IMG/VR virus record: IMGVR_UViG_3300029951_000028
Span: 1-62,958 of that record
Source: a virus
Strand: one strand, 5' to 3'
Length of the DNA stretch: 62,958 bases
The notes below the pieces were generated by a model. The model had not been told where the DNA came from. It ran no database searches and saw only the letters and a program-made list of their open reading frames with translations. Positions 39,424 to 48,001 of the stretch are shown piece by piece. The position numbers and the translations under genes were made by a program. How positions within the stretch are numbered: position 1 is the first letter of the stretch; every line of letters starts with the position of its first letter.

Positions 39424-39734
39424 TGCAGGGTGTCGATGAAGGTGGAAAGGTCGGAGGGGAGTGCGTCGCGCGGGAAGCCCGCAACGCGGTGGCGGATCAG
39501 GTCGGCGATGGCAGCCTTGTGCGCGTCGTCGGCCTGCACGTAGGCGAACTGCATGCCTCGCAGCTCCTGCGCCATGCCGTCGCGGTACGCCTTGGACTGC
39601 TCGAACGTCGTGCGGCGGATGGCCTCCTGGCGCGGCGCGAAGTACGCCTGCATGGCGAGACCGTTGCCAGCAAACAGCCACATCAGGGCGACGAGCAGGA
39701 GCAGCCCGAAGATCCAGCAGAGGGTGTCTTTCAT
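39420..39734 (-). CDS. Single-pass membrane protein paired with lipoprotein
   Basis: 104 residues. One N-terminal transmembrane helix (CWIFGLLLLVALMWLFAG) and a soluble helical periplasmic domain. Co-translated with the lipoprotein gene downstream (ATGA overlap). Confidence 0.6.
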   Translation of the reverse strand: MKDTLCWIFGLLLLVALMWLFAGNGLAMQAYFAPRQEAIRRTTFEQSKAYRDGMAQELRGMQFAYVQADDAHKAAIADLIRHRVAGFPRDALPSDLSTFIDTLQ

Positions 39735-40162
39735 TGCCGCACCCCGACGTTGTGCGCCATCGCCTCGGGGTGGAACGACGCCACGAAGCACGGGTAGTAG
39801 TCGTCCTCGTTTTCGGTGCCGACCTCCAGCACGACCTTGCCCGTCACGGCATCGACCAGTTCGAGCACGTCGTCGGTCTGATGGCCCCAGCCTTCCCCGC
39901 TCTCGGTGCGGTGCCGCGCGATGACCTGCAGCGGCGGGAACACGTTGGTCATCTCGCCCGAGCCGAGGAGCAAGTGCTCCATGGACGAGCGGTAGCCGTC
40001 GCTCGGGTCTTCCACGGCGATGTAGACGATGCCGTCGAGGCGGAAGCGGCAGTGCTGCGCGTTCTCGAAATACCCACCGTAGGTCGGGACGCGTTCGGTA
40101 GAGAAGTCCACCGCATCGAGCACGTGCGGCCCAACGAGGGATCGCAGAGTGGGGTTTGTCAT
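39731..40162 (-). CDS. Hypothetical acidic early protein
   Basis: 143 residues, mainly beta and acidic (GTENEDDYYPCFVASFHPEAM). GIVYIAVEDPSDGYRSSMEH resembles a conserved phage segment but I cannot name a family. Confidence 0.55.
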   Translation of the reverse strand: MTNPTLRSLVGPHVLDAVDFSTERVPTYGGYFENAQHCRFRLDGIVYIAVEDPSDGYRSSMEHLLLGSGEMTNVFPPLQVIARHRTESGEGWGHQTDDVLELVDAVTGKVVLEVGTENEDDYYPCFVASFHPEAMAHNVGVRQ

Positions 40163-40449
40163 GCAGCCCTCGACGCGACGTAGCCCACCAGGCGCGCGGC
40201 CGGCGAGAGCGTGACGGTGCTGTAGTCGTCCGGCTTCTTCTTGTGCTCGCGCGGCGGCGCGGTCGGCAGCATGTCGAGCATCGCGTGCAGGTCTTCCACG
40301 ACGCCGCGAGCCGCCTCGGCGTTGTCGGAGGCGTACTTGCGCCGACTCTCGGTATCGGCGAGATCCTTCGTCAGCTTCGCGTTGGCGGTCTGCAGCGCGG
40401 TGATCTCGTTCTGCGCCTCGAGGAGCAGCAGGGACAGGGGTTTCTTCAT
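40159..40449 (-). CDS. Small coiled-coil early protein
   Basis: 96 residues from ATG 40449. Residues 5-55 form a heptad-like helix (LLEAQNEITALQTANAKL). A basic patch (REHKKKPDD) follows. ATGA overlaps on both sides. Confidence 0.55.
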   Translation of the reverse strand: MKKPLSLLLLEAQNEITALQTANAKLTKDLADTESRRKYASDNAEAARGVVEDLHAMLDMLPTAPPREHKKKPDDYSTVTLSPAARLVGYVASRAA

Positions 40450-40547
40450 TTGACGTTTCTCCAGGTACCCGCGCGGGTGCGGGGATTGATGAACCATTGC
40501 TGGCGGCCGTCAGGCCAGTACCAGCGGAAGGTGGGGGTGGGTATCAA
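40446..40547 (-). CDS. Very small early protein, TTG start
   Basis: 33 residues filling the gap between two genes. TTG overlaps the upstream stop (TTGA), and its own stop overlaps the next ATG. Sequence FRWYWPDGRQQWFINPRTR is Trp/Arg-rich. Support is the overlap pattern only. Confidence 0.4.
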   Translation of the reverse strand: MIPTPTFRWYWPDGRQQWFINPRTRAGTWRNVK

Positions 40548-40894
40548 GCGTGGTTCTCCATCACCGCGCGGGCGTGCAGCGCGAGGCGCCGCTTGTCGGG
40601 GTAGTGCATCCATCCCGTCTCCACGGAGTTGGACGGCTGCAGCAGCGCGCGGCGGATCGACTCGGCCGACGAACCGATGAGGCGCGCGTAGGCGGAGAAC
40701 GCCAGGTCGGGGCCGAACAGGAACGACAGGGCCTCGCGCGCGTGCGGCTTGCACACGACCTGGCGGTGGCGCTCCTCGGCGGTGAGCGGCTGGCTGGCGT
40801 CCCGGATGGCGTAGGCGATGATGGCCACGAGGAACTGAGCGCACGCCTTGTCTTGCGGGCTTGCGCCGGCGCGGGTCGAGGTGAAGTCGATCAT
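40544..40894 (-). CDS. Hypothetical early protein
   Basis: 116 residues from ATG 40894. Helical: KACAQFLVAIIAYAIRDA and HAREALSFLFGPDLAFSAY, then SSAESIRRALL. The last part resembles a helix-turn-helix. Function unknown. Confidence 0.55.
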   Translation of the reverse strand: MIDFTSTRAGASPQDKACAQFLVAIIAYAIRDASQPLTAEERHRQVVCKPHAREALSFLFGPDLAFSAYARLIGSSAESIRRALLQPSNSVETGWMHYPDKRRLALHARAVMENHA

Positions 40895-41337
40895 GCCGCG
40901 GCTCCCATCGGCGCGCGCGGGGGCGGCATCAGCATGAAGCGGCCGTTGTCCGTCCACGGCTTGATGGAGTCGAGCGTGTCGGTCATCTCGGCGAGCGTCA
41001 CGACCTCGAGCTGCGCGTCGTGCAGCGCCAGGCCCGCCCAAATCGCGCCCTGCTCCTGCTCGGTCGCGGTGGGCGGCAGGCGGTCGGAGATGTGCAGCAT
41101 CGCCGTGTACCAGGGGCCCAGGATGTTGAGGTGCTCCCGGCCGTGGCCCACGCCGGTTGCCAGCGCGCGGGTGACGTTGTAGGCGACCGCCAGGTTGATG
41201 GTGTCGGCCACGGTTGCCTTGCCGCGGCGCAGCGAGTCGAGCGAGGCATAAGCGGTGGACTGCACCACCATCGTCACGTTGCCAGCGGTGTCCTTGACCA
41301 GCGCGTCCGGGTCGATCTTGTAGGGGGTGCCGGTCAC
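40891..41337 (-). CDS. Hypothetical early protein
   Basis: 148 residues from a GTG overlapping the nuclease stop (GTGA). Mostly helical with a NLAVAYNVTRALATGVGHGR segment. No recognised family. Confidence 0.55.
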   Translation of the reverse strand: MTGTPYKIDPDALVKDTAGNVTMVVQSTAYASLDSLRRGKATVADTINLAVAYNVTRALATGVGHGREHLNILGPWYTAMLHISDRLPPTATEQEQGAIWAGLALHDAQLEVVTLAEMTDTLDSIKPWTDNGRFMLMPPPRAPMGAAA

Positions 41338-41810
41338 AGCGTGCCCTCCGCAGCCGCAAAGCAGGCGTCGCCGCCGTACTTGCAGATCAGCTCGACCCAC
41401 TTCTGCTGCGCGGCCTCGCGGCCCACGCCCGTGTAGCGCCATCCGCTCTCCTTGACCTCGCGCGAGACGAACTGGCCGATGGTGTGGCCGACGTGCGCGG
41501 GCGTGATGAGCACCTTGCGCAGGCCGATCAGGTCGGCGGACTTGAGCCGCTTGTTCTGCGTGGGCGACTCGTTGGCCAGCCCGTAGCGCACCGGCACGCC
41601 GCGGTCGTCCGGCAGCACGCCCACGTTGTTGCGGAACAGCAGGATGTCGAGGCGCGCGGCCTCGAGACGCACGCGCTGCTGCACGGCGTTCTCGCTCATG
41701 CCGGCGCTGGCCTCGAACTCCATCGTGTCGTGATGGAACACGTTGATCTTGAGGTCGTGCAGCGCGGCGTGACTCACGCCGTGGCAGATGGCCCACTGTT
41801 CAAGCTGCAA
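41334..41810 (-). CDS. VRR-NUC nuclease
   Basis: 158 residues from a TTG start (ATG at 41699 is a shorter option). Core VRR-NUC features: SENAVQQRVRLEAARLDILLFRNN, VPVRYGLAN, KSADLIGL, GQFVSREVKESGW and AQQKWVELICKYGG. This PD-(D/E)XK clan enzyme likely acts as a structure-specific or nicking nuclease in phage recombination; it sits directly behind rdgC. Confidence 0.85.
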   Translation of the reverse strand: MQLEQWAICHGVSHAALHDLKINVFHHDTMEFEASAGMSENAVQQRVRLEAARLDILLFRNNVGVLPDDRGVPVRYGLANESPTQNKRLKSADLIGLRKVLITPAHVGHTIGQFVSREVKESGWRYTGVGREAAQQKWVELICKYGGDACFAAAEGTL

Positions 41811-42684
41811 GGGGGCCTCCGAGCGCTTCGACCAGGGCGGGGATCAGCTCGCCGAGTTCGCCGGTCGCGACGGCCACGTCGGCGTCGAAGCCGCTTTCCT
41901 TGCCGTCCAGCGCGATGTCCAGCATCTTGATCTTCTTGAGCGCGAACTGCTCGGTCAGCACGAACGACACGCGGCTGTCCCACGTCAGCGCCAGCGAGAC
42001 GGGGAGCTTGCCCTGCTTGATGTGCTCGGCAACCTCATCGATCTCCAGCGTGTGGTGGGCGTAGCGCACGGCGGCCTTCTCGCTGTCGGGCTGCTTCAGC
42101 TCGCACTCGCGGTCGACGGTGAAGTCGCGCGGCGCCTCCTGCGTGGATAGCCAGTGCGCCATCGCGGTGGCGGGCGAGAGCTGCGTCTGCACGATGTCGA
42201 GGCGGATGTCGCCGGCCAGGATCTCGGTCAGCAGCGAGACGATCCGGTCGGCTTGCTTAGCGCTGGCCGTGCCGACGACCACGAGGCGCGCGTCGCGATC
42301 GATCCAGACGAGCGTGCTGCCGCGCTTGGGGAACGCGCGCGGCAGCAGCTCGTGCACGACCTCCTCCTTCAGCTCCTTGGCGCGCTTGCCCTTGGGGCGG
42401 CGGCCGGTTTCCTGCTCGATCGCGTCGAGGCGTTTCTCGAGCTGCGTCTGCACGGTGCCGGCGGGCACGGTCTTCGTCTCGGTGCACAGCTTGAGGATCC
42501 ACTGCATGCCGACGCTCTCGGCCAGCGGGCCGTTCTTCTCGCCGCGGGGCTCGACCCAGCCGGACGATTCTTGCTGCGAGGCGCCACATTCAACGAAGCG
42601 CGCGCCGTCGAGGCGCTCGGCCAGTTCATCGAGCGGCGGGCACAGCCACTGGGCGATGCGGTAGAGGGTGATCTGTTTGAACAA
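41800..42684 (-). CDS. rdgC: Recombination-associated protein RdgC
   Basis: 294 residues, matching bacterial RdgC length (about 300). Typical start FKQITLYRI (TTG codon, GGAG upstream), SVGMQWILKLCTETKTVP, GTVQTQLEKRLDAIEQETGR and the C-terminal SRVSFVLTEQFALKKIKMLD. RdgC forms a DNA-encircling dimer that restrains RecA. A phage copy may protect recombination intermediates or dampen RecA and SOS. It has its own perfect operator-containing promoter. Confidence 0.95.
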   Translation of the reverse strand: MFKQITLYRIAQWLCPPLDELAERLDGARFVECGASQQESSGWVEPRGEKNGPLAESVGMQWILKLCTETKTVPAGTVQTQLEKRLDAIEQETGRRPKGKRAKELKEEVVHELLPRAFPKRGSTLVWIDRDARLVVVGTASAKQADRIVSLLTEILAGDIRLDIVQTQLSPATAMAHWLSTQEAPRDFTVDRECELKQPDSEKAAVRYAHHTLEIDEVAEHIKQGKLPVSLALTWDSRVSFVLTEQFALKKIKMLDIALDGKESGFDADVAVATGELGELIPALVEALGGPLAA

Positions 42685-42711
42685 GGAGGTGCTCCGGTTG
42701 GGATGTCGCAG

Positions 42712-42740
42712 AATTTACTTCGTTATAACGAAGTCGTCAA
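42712..42740 (-). promoter_or_regulatory. rdgC promoter with full palindromic operator
   Basis: Minus strand TTGACG (42740-42735), 17-base spacer, TAAATT (42717-42712). The spacer contains ACTTCGTTATAACGAAG, part of an 18-bp perfect palindrome (42717-42734). The stop codon of the upstream gene (TAA) falls inside the operator. Confidence 0.85.
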
Positions 42741-43055
42741 CAAAAAACTAATGCGGTGTGCGAGGCGTTGGATCTTCGCGCCGAGGCCGAGGCGGATGCC
42801 GAACGAGCGCAACACGGAGATGGCCGTGTAGCAGCAGCCGCCCCAGAAATTGCTCCCCGCGGTCATGTGGCCGCCCGGCGACATGAGGGGGATGAGGAAC
42901 GGGTTGGCTGAGTAGTTGAGGCCGAACCCGATGCACGTGTTCACCCACGCCTCGATGATGGCGGCGATGGGGTCTGCGCCGCTGCGCACCGCCCACCACG
43001 TGCACGCGACGGTCAGGGCGATGCTGGCAAGCCCGAGGGCCTCCAGCGTGCTCAT
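42723..43055 (-). CDS. DUF7220-like membrane protein
   Basis: 110 residues with two or three hydrophobic helices (LEALGLASIALTVACTWWAV; WVNTCIGFGLNYSANPFLI; CCYTAISVLRSFGIRLG). The NTCIGFG and TAISVLRSFGIR pattern matches a small family found in many phages. Its last codons encode the promoter and operator of rdgC. Confidence 0.6.
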   Translation of the reverse strand: MSTLEALGLASIALTVACTWWAVRSGADPIAAIIEAWVNTCIGFGLNYSANPFLIPLMSPGGHMTAGSNFWGGCCYTAISVLRSFGIRLGLGAKIQRLAHRISFLLTTSL

Positions 43056-44020
43056 GCCGCCTCCAGCCACTGCGTCGGCAGGTCGTTGCCCTCGGCGTAC
43101 GTCTCGATGAACGTGAGCAGCATGACGATGTTGCAGAAGACGTGGCCGACGTGCAGCTCGCCGCTCTCCGCATCGCGCTCCTCGCCGGCCAGAATGCCGA
43201 ACACGATGTGGCGCGCGGCGCAGGCCAGGGCCACGGACCACTGCATGCCCTTGGACCAGTTCCACGCGGCGTACTTCTTCTTGCCGTACTCGAACACCTT
43301 GGCGCAGCTCTGCCAGTTCTCGAGCCCGAGGATCCGCAGCGCGGCGTAGAGGTGCGCCTTGTCGTGCGTCTGCTGGAACGCGCCCAGGGCGCCCAGGGCC
43401 TCGCTGGCGCGGCGGTGTTCCGGCTTCTGCGCTTTCTCCCTGATGAACGAGTCGGCCAGCAGGCGCAGCGGGATCAGCGCCAGGTCGGCCTTGCCCGCGT
43501 TGAAGCGCGCGCCGCTGCCCTTGGCAGAGCTGTTGATGTCGCCGATGCCGCAAGCCGCGGGGAGCGGAGTTGCCCGCACGTGGGGCTCGTTGGCAGCAGC
43601 CGCCGGCACGATGTCGCCACCCACCTTGTAGGCCACGATGTCGCCGCCCTTGCCGTCATGGCTCCAGCGTTTGACCGTGCCACCGCGCTGCGGATCGCTG
43701 ACCGCACCGGCCCGGATCTTGAAGCGCAGCACCATGTCGGGCGCCACGGGGCAGTCGTCCTGCAGGCCGCCCCACGAGAGGAACCCGCTGCCGTCGATCG
43801 TCACCTTCTCCAGCCACACGATCGCGCGGTTGTTGTAGGTGACGGCCTTGACGCCGTCCGCGTTGGGGATGCGATCGGTCATGTGCAGGTCGGCCACGGA
43901 CAGCGGCGCCGTCCAGTGCTGGCCCGTCCAGTAGCGGACATAGCCGGCGGCGCGCGCGGCCGACGCGATGTAGAGGCCCGGCTCGGCGGGTGGGGAGGTC
44001 TTCCAGTTGTCAGTTGTCAT
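43052..44020 (-). CDS. dATP/dGTP diphosphohydrolase-like protein (DUF5664/MazZ-like)
   Basis: 322 residues. The N-terminal 150 (start NWKTSPPAEPGLYIAS) is an unassigned beta-rich domain. The C-terminal part has ARFNAGKADLALIPLRLL, YGKKKYAAWNWSKGM, CAARHIVFGILAGEERDAES and ELHVGHVFCNIVMLL, the DUF5664 signature with the HxxGEE(x)D metal-binding helix. Relatives in 2-aminoadenine phages dephosphorylate dATP or dGTP. No purZ gene is present here, so base replacement is not implied. It may simply tune the dNTP pool. Confidence 0.78.
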   Translation of the reverse strand: MTTDNWKTSPPAEPGLYIASAARAAGYVRYWTGQHWTAPLSVADLHMTDRIPNADGVKAVTYNNRAIVWLEKVTIDGSGFLSWGGLQDDCPVAPDMVLRFKIRAGAVSDPQRGGTVKRWSHDGKGGDIVAYKVGGDIVPAAAANEPHVRATPLPAACGIGDINSSAKGSGARFNAGKADLALIPLRLLADSFIREKAQKPEHRRASEALGALGAFQQTHDKAHLYAALRILGLENWQSCAKVFEYGKKKYAAWNWSKGMQWSVALACAARHIVFGILAGEERDAESGELHVGHVFCNIVMLLTFIETYAEGNDLPTQWLEAA

Positions 44021-45732
44021 GCTGCTTGTGCGATCACGTTGGAGTGGGAGAGATCCGCTTCGATGCGGGCTTGGAGTGCGGCGGCTTCGGCCACGCTCAG
44101 GGATTGCGCCGAGAGGTAGTCGATGCCGTAGACGAGGTAAAAGAGCTTTTGCGCTTGACGCGCGTTGCGGCCCTGGTGGGCCTGCCACCCCATCCAGATG
44201 GCCATTTCGGAGCGGAGCCCCTTCTGGCCTTCTTGGCGGAGGCGGTGGTTCTTTGCGATGGACATGCCGACGATGCCGCTCGAGCCGAACGGGAGGTGCA
44301 CGGCGCCGTCCACCTTTTCCTTCTCGCCGCGCAGCTCGGCGAGGATCTCGGGGCTCAGGAGCACGAGGTCGCCGTCCACGAACTTGGGGCCGCTGCGGTT
44401 TGTGACTTCGGGCTCCGCCTTGCAGTACGGGCACACGACGTGGAACCGCTCGTATGGCTTCTCGCACGAGGCGCACGCGCGCAGCGGGATCGCATCGGGA
44501 TCGACGCCCTTGGCCGCGGCGCCCGTGCCGTCCAGCGTCCACTCGCGCGGGGCGTCAGGCAGCCCGTGGCGCACGATGTTACCCACGTGGTCGATGATGA
44601 TCGCGACCGGCTTGCGGCTTGCGGCGATCAGTTCCAGGCGGCGTTGCGGCGGGAAGAACTCCCACATCGGGATGAGCGCGGCGTCGAGCATCAGGCGGAG
44701 CGCGCGGCCGAACTGCTGAGCGAACTTGCTGAACGACTCGGTGGCGGAGAGGAACTGCACGCACTCGATGGCCGGCAGGTCGAAGCCTTCGCTCACCAGG
44801 TCGACGGTGACCAGCACGAGGATCTCGCGGGCCTTGAAGCGGCGCAGCGTGTGGGCGCGCACGCCCGAGTCCATGTTGCCCACGAGAATCTCGGCGGGCA
44901 CGCCGGCAGCGCGGAAAGCCGCAGCCGTGGCGGTCGCCGCGGCCACGTCGGTGTCGAACACCACGTTGAGCTTGCCGGACGCCAGCTTGAGGTAGTGCTT
45001 GACCGCGTCGCCCGTGATGTGCGACTCGTTGCGTGCCTTCTTGGCCTCCGCCACGTTGAGCTCGCCGCTGGCGCCGATGCGGATGGCTGCGCGGTTGAAG
45101 TCGGACTGCGCGCAATACGGCTGGTAGTCGGTGAGGTAGCCGTTGTCGATGAGCCACCGCATGCCGGGGCCCTCGATCATCTGGTTGAACACGCCGTCGG
45201 CTTCCGCGCCGAGGCCCAGGCCGTCAGCCCGGCACGGCGTGGCAGTCAGGCCGAGCCCAGTGCAGTCGGGGTGGAAGCGCGACAGCACCTTGCCGAACGC
45301 GTTGGCCCTGACGAAGTGATGCGCCTCGTCGGACAGCCAGCGCCTCCAACGCTTCCACACCGGGTCGCTGTCGGGCAGGCGGCTCAGGGTCTGCACGGAG
45401 CACACCGAGTAGGGGCTATTGGCGTCGTAGAAGCTGCGGCCGAACTCGTCCATGTGCTGCCGGATGATCTCGGGGGCGAGGGTCTTGGCGCCCACCACGC
45501 TGTGGCGCACGCCCTCGCGGCCCAGCGCCAAGCTCATCTGGCCAACGAGTTCGTTACGGTGCGCGAGGCAGGCGGTCGGAACGTCGCCGCGCTCGACCAG
45601 GGACGCACCCGTGTACGACTTGCCCGCGCCCGTTGCGATGACGATGAGATTGAACTTGTGCCCGGATTGCCACGCGTGCTCGGTGCGGTGAATCAGATCG
45701 GTCTGGTAGGCGCGAGCCTTGTGAATTGCCAT
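44017..45732 (-). CDS. Superfamily II DEAD/DEAH-box helicase
   Basis: 571 residues from ATG 45732. Motif I VIATGAGKSYT (GAGKS 35-39), motif II LSDEAHHF (135-138), motif III LTATPCRADG, motif V VSEGFDLPAIE, motif VI QQFGRALRLM. A zinc finger CASCEKPYERFHVVCPYC lies near 440-457, and the C-terminus is helical. It probably remodels DNA or unwinds the origin. It heads the long minus operon, divergent from the replication operon. Confidence 0.9.
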   Translation of the reverse strand: MAIHKARAYQTDLIHRTEHAWQSGHKFNLIVIATGAGKSYTGASLVERGDVPTACLAHRNELVGQMSLALGREGVRHSVVGAKTLAPEIIRQHMDEFGRSFYDANSPYSVCSVQTLSRLPDSDPVWKRWRRWLSDEAHHFVRANAFGKVLSRFHPDCTGLGLTATPCRADGLGLGAEADGVFNQMIEGPGMRWLIDNGYLTDYQPYCAQSDFNRAAIRIGASGELNVAEAKKARNESHITGDAVKHYLKLASGKLNVVFDTDVAAATATAAAFRAAGVPAEILVGNMDSGVRAHTLRRFKAREILVLVTVDLVSEGFDLPAIECVQFLSATESFSKFAQQFGRALRLMLDAALIPMWEFFPPQRRLELIAASRKPVAIIIDHVGNIVRHGLPDAPREWTLDGTGAAAKGVDPDAIPLRACASCEKPYERFHVVCPYCKAEPEVTNRSGPKFVDGDLVLLSPEILAELRGEKEKVDGAVHLPFGSSGIVGMSIAKNHRLRQEGQKGLRSEMAIWMGWQAHQGRNARQAQKLFYLVYGIDYLSAQSLSVAEAAALQARIEADLSHSNVIAQAA

Positions 45733-45753
45733 GTCTTTGTAAGTTCGATGTCG

Positions 45754-45782
45754 TTGACGACTTCGTTTATTGTGAGTAAAGT
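45754..45782 (+). promoter_or_regulatory. Replication-operon promoter with embedded operator
   Basis: TTGACG (45754-45759), 17-base spacer with ACTTCGTTTATTG, TAAAGT (45777-45782). The first gene starts 38 bases later. It lies in the divergent gap with the helicase gene; no good minus promoter is visible there. Confidence 0.85.
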
Positions 45783-45820
45783 GAGTCCTGCTGTCAACCA
45801 CACCACCAAACCATTTGAAC

Positions 45821-46675
45821 ATGACCACCATCCAACTGACCTACAACTTTGGCACGGAACACGAGCTTTTGGAGCACCTCAAACGGCTCGCCGGTCCTGT
45901 GAAAACGTGCGACAAACGCACGGAATCGGTGAATAGCGAAGCCGGATCCGTGTCCGGCAAAACGGTGATCTCCCACGCGGACCTGCCGAGCACGGGCCAA
46001 GATGTTTTGCTGAGGACCAACGAGGTCGCCGCCTGTAACCAGAACCTGCCGGCGACCGCCCCGGTGGCCATCCCTTTCGGCCTCTCGACGGCGGAGATAT
46101 TCACCCCTGCCCCCTCTATTGCGGCTGTCGGGCAAGCACCGACTGCCCCCGCGGCGCCTTCTTCCACCCTCGCCGCGCCGCCCGCTCCGCCGGCCCCTGC
46201 AGCGCCGACCGGCTCCGCGGCGGTTGCCCCGCCGGCACCTGCGCCCCCGCCGCCCCCTGTCGCAGGCGCGGAGGTTGACAAGCACGGCTTGCCCTGGGAC
46301 GCGCGCATCCACGCCAGTAGCAAGGTGAAGGTCGCCGACGGCGCGTGGCGCGTGCGCAAGAACCTAGACGGTGCGACCAAGGCCGCCGTGGAGGCCGAGC
46401 TGCGCCAGCTCATGGCGCTCAACACGGCCGCCGCGCCGCAGGCCCCGAGCGCGCCGACTGCCCCCGGCATCGTGCCGCCTGCCCCTCCGGTCGAGGCGAA
46501 CCCGCTGGGTGCGCTGATGTTCCGCCTCGGGCCGCACTTCGCCTCGGGCAAGCTGACCTACGCGCAGTGCGACGAGGTGGTCAAGAGGCACGGCGTGCAG
46601 AACCTGACGCAGCTCGTGCTGACGCCGAACCTCGTGCCGCAAGTCGAGGCTGACCTCATGGCGCTGGTGGCCTGA
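45821..46675 (+). CDS. Proline-rich protein with conserved WDxRIHASS motif
   Basis: 284 residues from ATG 45821. The N-terminal 80 residues are charged. A Pro/Ala linker covers about 98-150. LPWDARIHASSKVKVADGAW then RVRKNLDGATKAAVEAELRQ is a short domain seen at the start of phage replication/recombination operons. A second Pro linker and a C-terminal helical domain (FRLGPHFASGKLTYAQCDEV) follow. Probably a DNA-transaction partner protein; exact role unknown. Confidence 0.6.
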   Translation: MTTIQLTYNFGTEHELLEHLKRLAGPVKTCDKRTESVNSEAGSVSGKTVISHADLPSTGQDVLLRTNEVAACNQNLPATAPVAIPFGLSTAEIFTPAPSIAAVGQAPTAPAAPSSTLAAPPAPPAPAAPTGSAAVAPPAPAPPPPPVAGAEVDKHGLPWDARIHASSKVKVADGAWRVRKNLDGATKAAVEAELRQLMALNTAAAPQAPSAPTAPGIVPPAPPVEANPLGALMFRLGPHFASGKLTYAQCDEVVKRHGVQNLTQLVLTPNLVPQVEADLMALVA

Positions 46676-46676
46676 G

Positions 46677-47828
46677 ATGGTCGACGCCGCCCACGCCCGG
46701 GTCAGCCCCTCCAGCCTGCACCGCATCCGCATCTGCCCGGCCTCGCTCGTCATGCAGGAGGCGTTCCCGCACCTCCCCTGGGAGGACGACGAGTCCAGCG
46801 CCGAGGGCACCTGCGCCCACTGGGTGCTGGCCCAGGCGCTCACGTCAGTTGTCCAGCTCGCCGACATGGAGGGCGAGCTCGATCCGGCCGGCACGCCCGT
46901 CACCGACGAGATGCTGGACGGCGTGGAGCTCGCGGTCGACGCCGTGGACGAGCTGCTGGCCAAGCACGGCGCCACGCGCGCGGATCTCGTGGTGGAGCAA
47001 CCCGTGGCCATCACGCGGATCCACGCGTCGTGCTGGGGGACGCCCGACATCCGTTTCTGGTCGCCGCGCACCGGCACGCTGGTCGTGATCGACTTCAAGT
47101 TCGGCTTCCGCTACGTCGAGGAGTTCGAGAACGACCAGCTCGTGGCCTACACGGTCGGCGAGATGGACACGCAGGGTGTGATCGACACCATGACGCCGTG
47201 CTCCAACGTCATCATCCAGCCGCGCGCCTACGGCAAGTCGCCCGTGCGCGAGTGGAACTTCATGGGCTCCGACGTGCGCGCCTTCGTCAACATCATGACG
47301 AGCGCCGTCGAGGCCGCACTGATGCCCAACCCGGTCGCGGTGGCCACGCCGGACGGCTGCCGCAACTGCCGCGCGCGCAACGGCTGCCCCACCAACCAGA
47401 TCGCGGGGCAGATCGCCATGTCGTACAGCAGCCATCCGCAGCCGCTGGACCTGCCGCCCGTGGCGCTGAGCACCGAGCTGCGGTTCGCGGAGCACCAGCT
47501 CGGTCTGCTGCAGTCCCGCGTGACAGGGCTCGAGGCGCAGGCCAAGTACCTCATTGAGCAAGGCCAGCGCCTGCCGCACCACGTGCTCAAGGCCGGCAGC
47601 GGTCGCACGGTGTGGCTCATGCCGGACGACCAGGTCGTGGCGATGGGCCCGGCCCTGGGGCTCAACCTGGCGAAGAAGGCCAAGCCCATCACCGTCAAGC
47701 AGGCGATCGAGGCGGGGCTCAACACCGCCCTGCTGCCCGCTCTCTCAACCACCCGCCCCGGCGCAATGAAGCTGGCGGCAGACGACGGGTCCACGGCTCG
47801 TCGCGTTTTCGGAGGATCCGCCACATGA
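46677..47828 (+). CDS. DUF2800 PD-(D/E)XK nuclease
   Basis: 383 residues. SPSSLHRIRICPASL start and AEGTCAHWVLAQAL, then VEQPVAI, CWGTPDIRFW (Asp near 124) and LVVIDFKFGFRYVEEFENDQL (Asp, Lys near 140-142) form the nuclease core. CRNCRARNGCP (about 228-240) may complete an iron-sulphur or zinc cluster as in RecB/Cas4-like enzymes. DUF2800 pairs with DUF2815 in phage recombination modules, a likely RecE-like role. Confidence 0.88.
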   Translation: MVDAAHARVSPSSLHRIRICPASLVMQEAFPHLPWEDDESSAEGTCAHWVLAQALTSVVQLADMEGELDPAGTPVTDEMLDGVELAVDAVDELLAKHGATRADLVVEQPVAITRIHASCWGTPDIRFWSPRTGTLVVIDFKFGFRYVEEFENDQLVAYTVGEMDTQGVIDTMTPCSNVIIQPRAYGKSPVREWNFMGSDVRAFVNIMTSAVEAALMPNPVAVATPDGCRNCRARNGCPTNQIAGQIAMSYSSHPQPLDLPPVALSTELRFAEHQLGLLQSRVTGLEAQAKYLIEQGQRLPHHVLKAGSGRTVWLMPDDQVVAMGPALGLNLAKKAKPITVKQAIEAGLNTALLPALSTTRPGAMKLAADDGSTARRVFGGSAT

Positions 47829-48001
47829 CCCGCGTCAAGCGTCAAGTGCATCAGGAACCGTGGATGGTGGCGCTGGACAAGGCGGCGCACGAGGCTTTCC
47901 TCCGCTCGCTGCGCCGGCACGTCTTGGTCGACTGCCACCAGGCCGCGCAGCTCGCCGCCGAGTGCCGCGTCCCGGCCAGCATCGTGCGGGGCGTGCAATG
48001 A
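47825..48001 (+). CDS. Small basic protein
   Basis: 58 residues, helical and His/Arg-rich (HEAFLRSLRRHVLVDCHQAA). The C-terminal AAQLAAECRVPASIVRGV resembles a helix-turn-helix. ATGA overlaps on both sides. Confidence 0.5.
   Translation: MTRVKRQVHQEPWMVALDKAAHEAFLRSLRRHVLVDCHQAAQLAAECRVPASIVRGVQ

Noticed and set aside
42717-42734. Similarity of the operator palindrome to the loxP arm (ATAACTTCGTATA)
   Set aside because: The shared part is only ACTTCGT. The sites are many, sit in promoter spacers and lack an 8-bp asymmetric core, and no Cre-like partner other than the attP integrase is seen.
43052-44020. Claim that this phage has 2-aminoadenine DNA
   Set aside because: Only the MazZ-like component is present; no PurZ-like protein was found, so the claim is not supported.
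45732-45754. A second, leftward promoter in the helicase / replication divergent gap
   Set aside because: No -35/-10 pair of adequate quality was found on the minus strand; the helicase promoter remains unknown.
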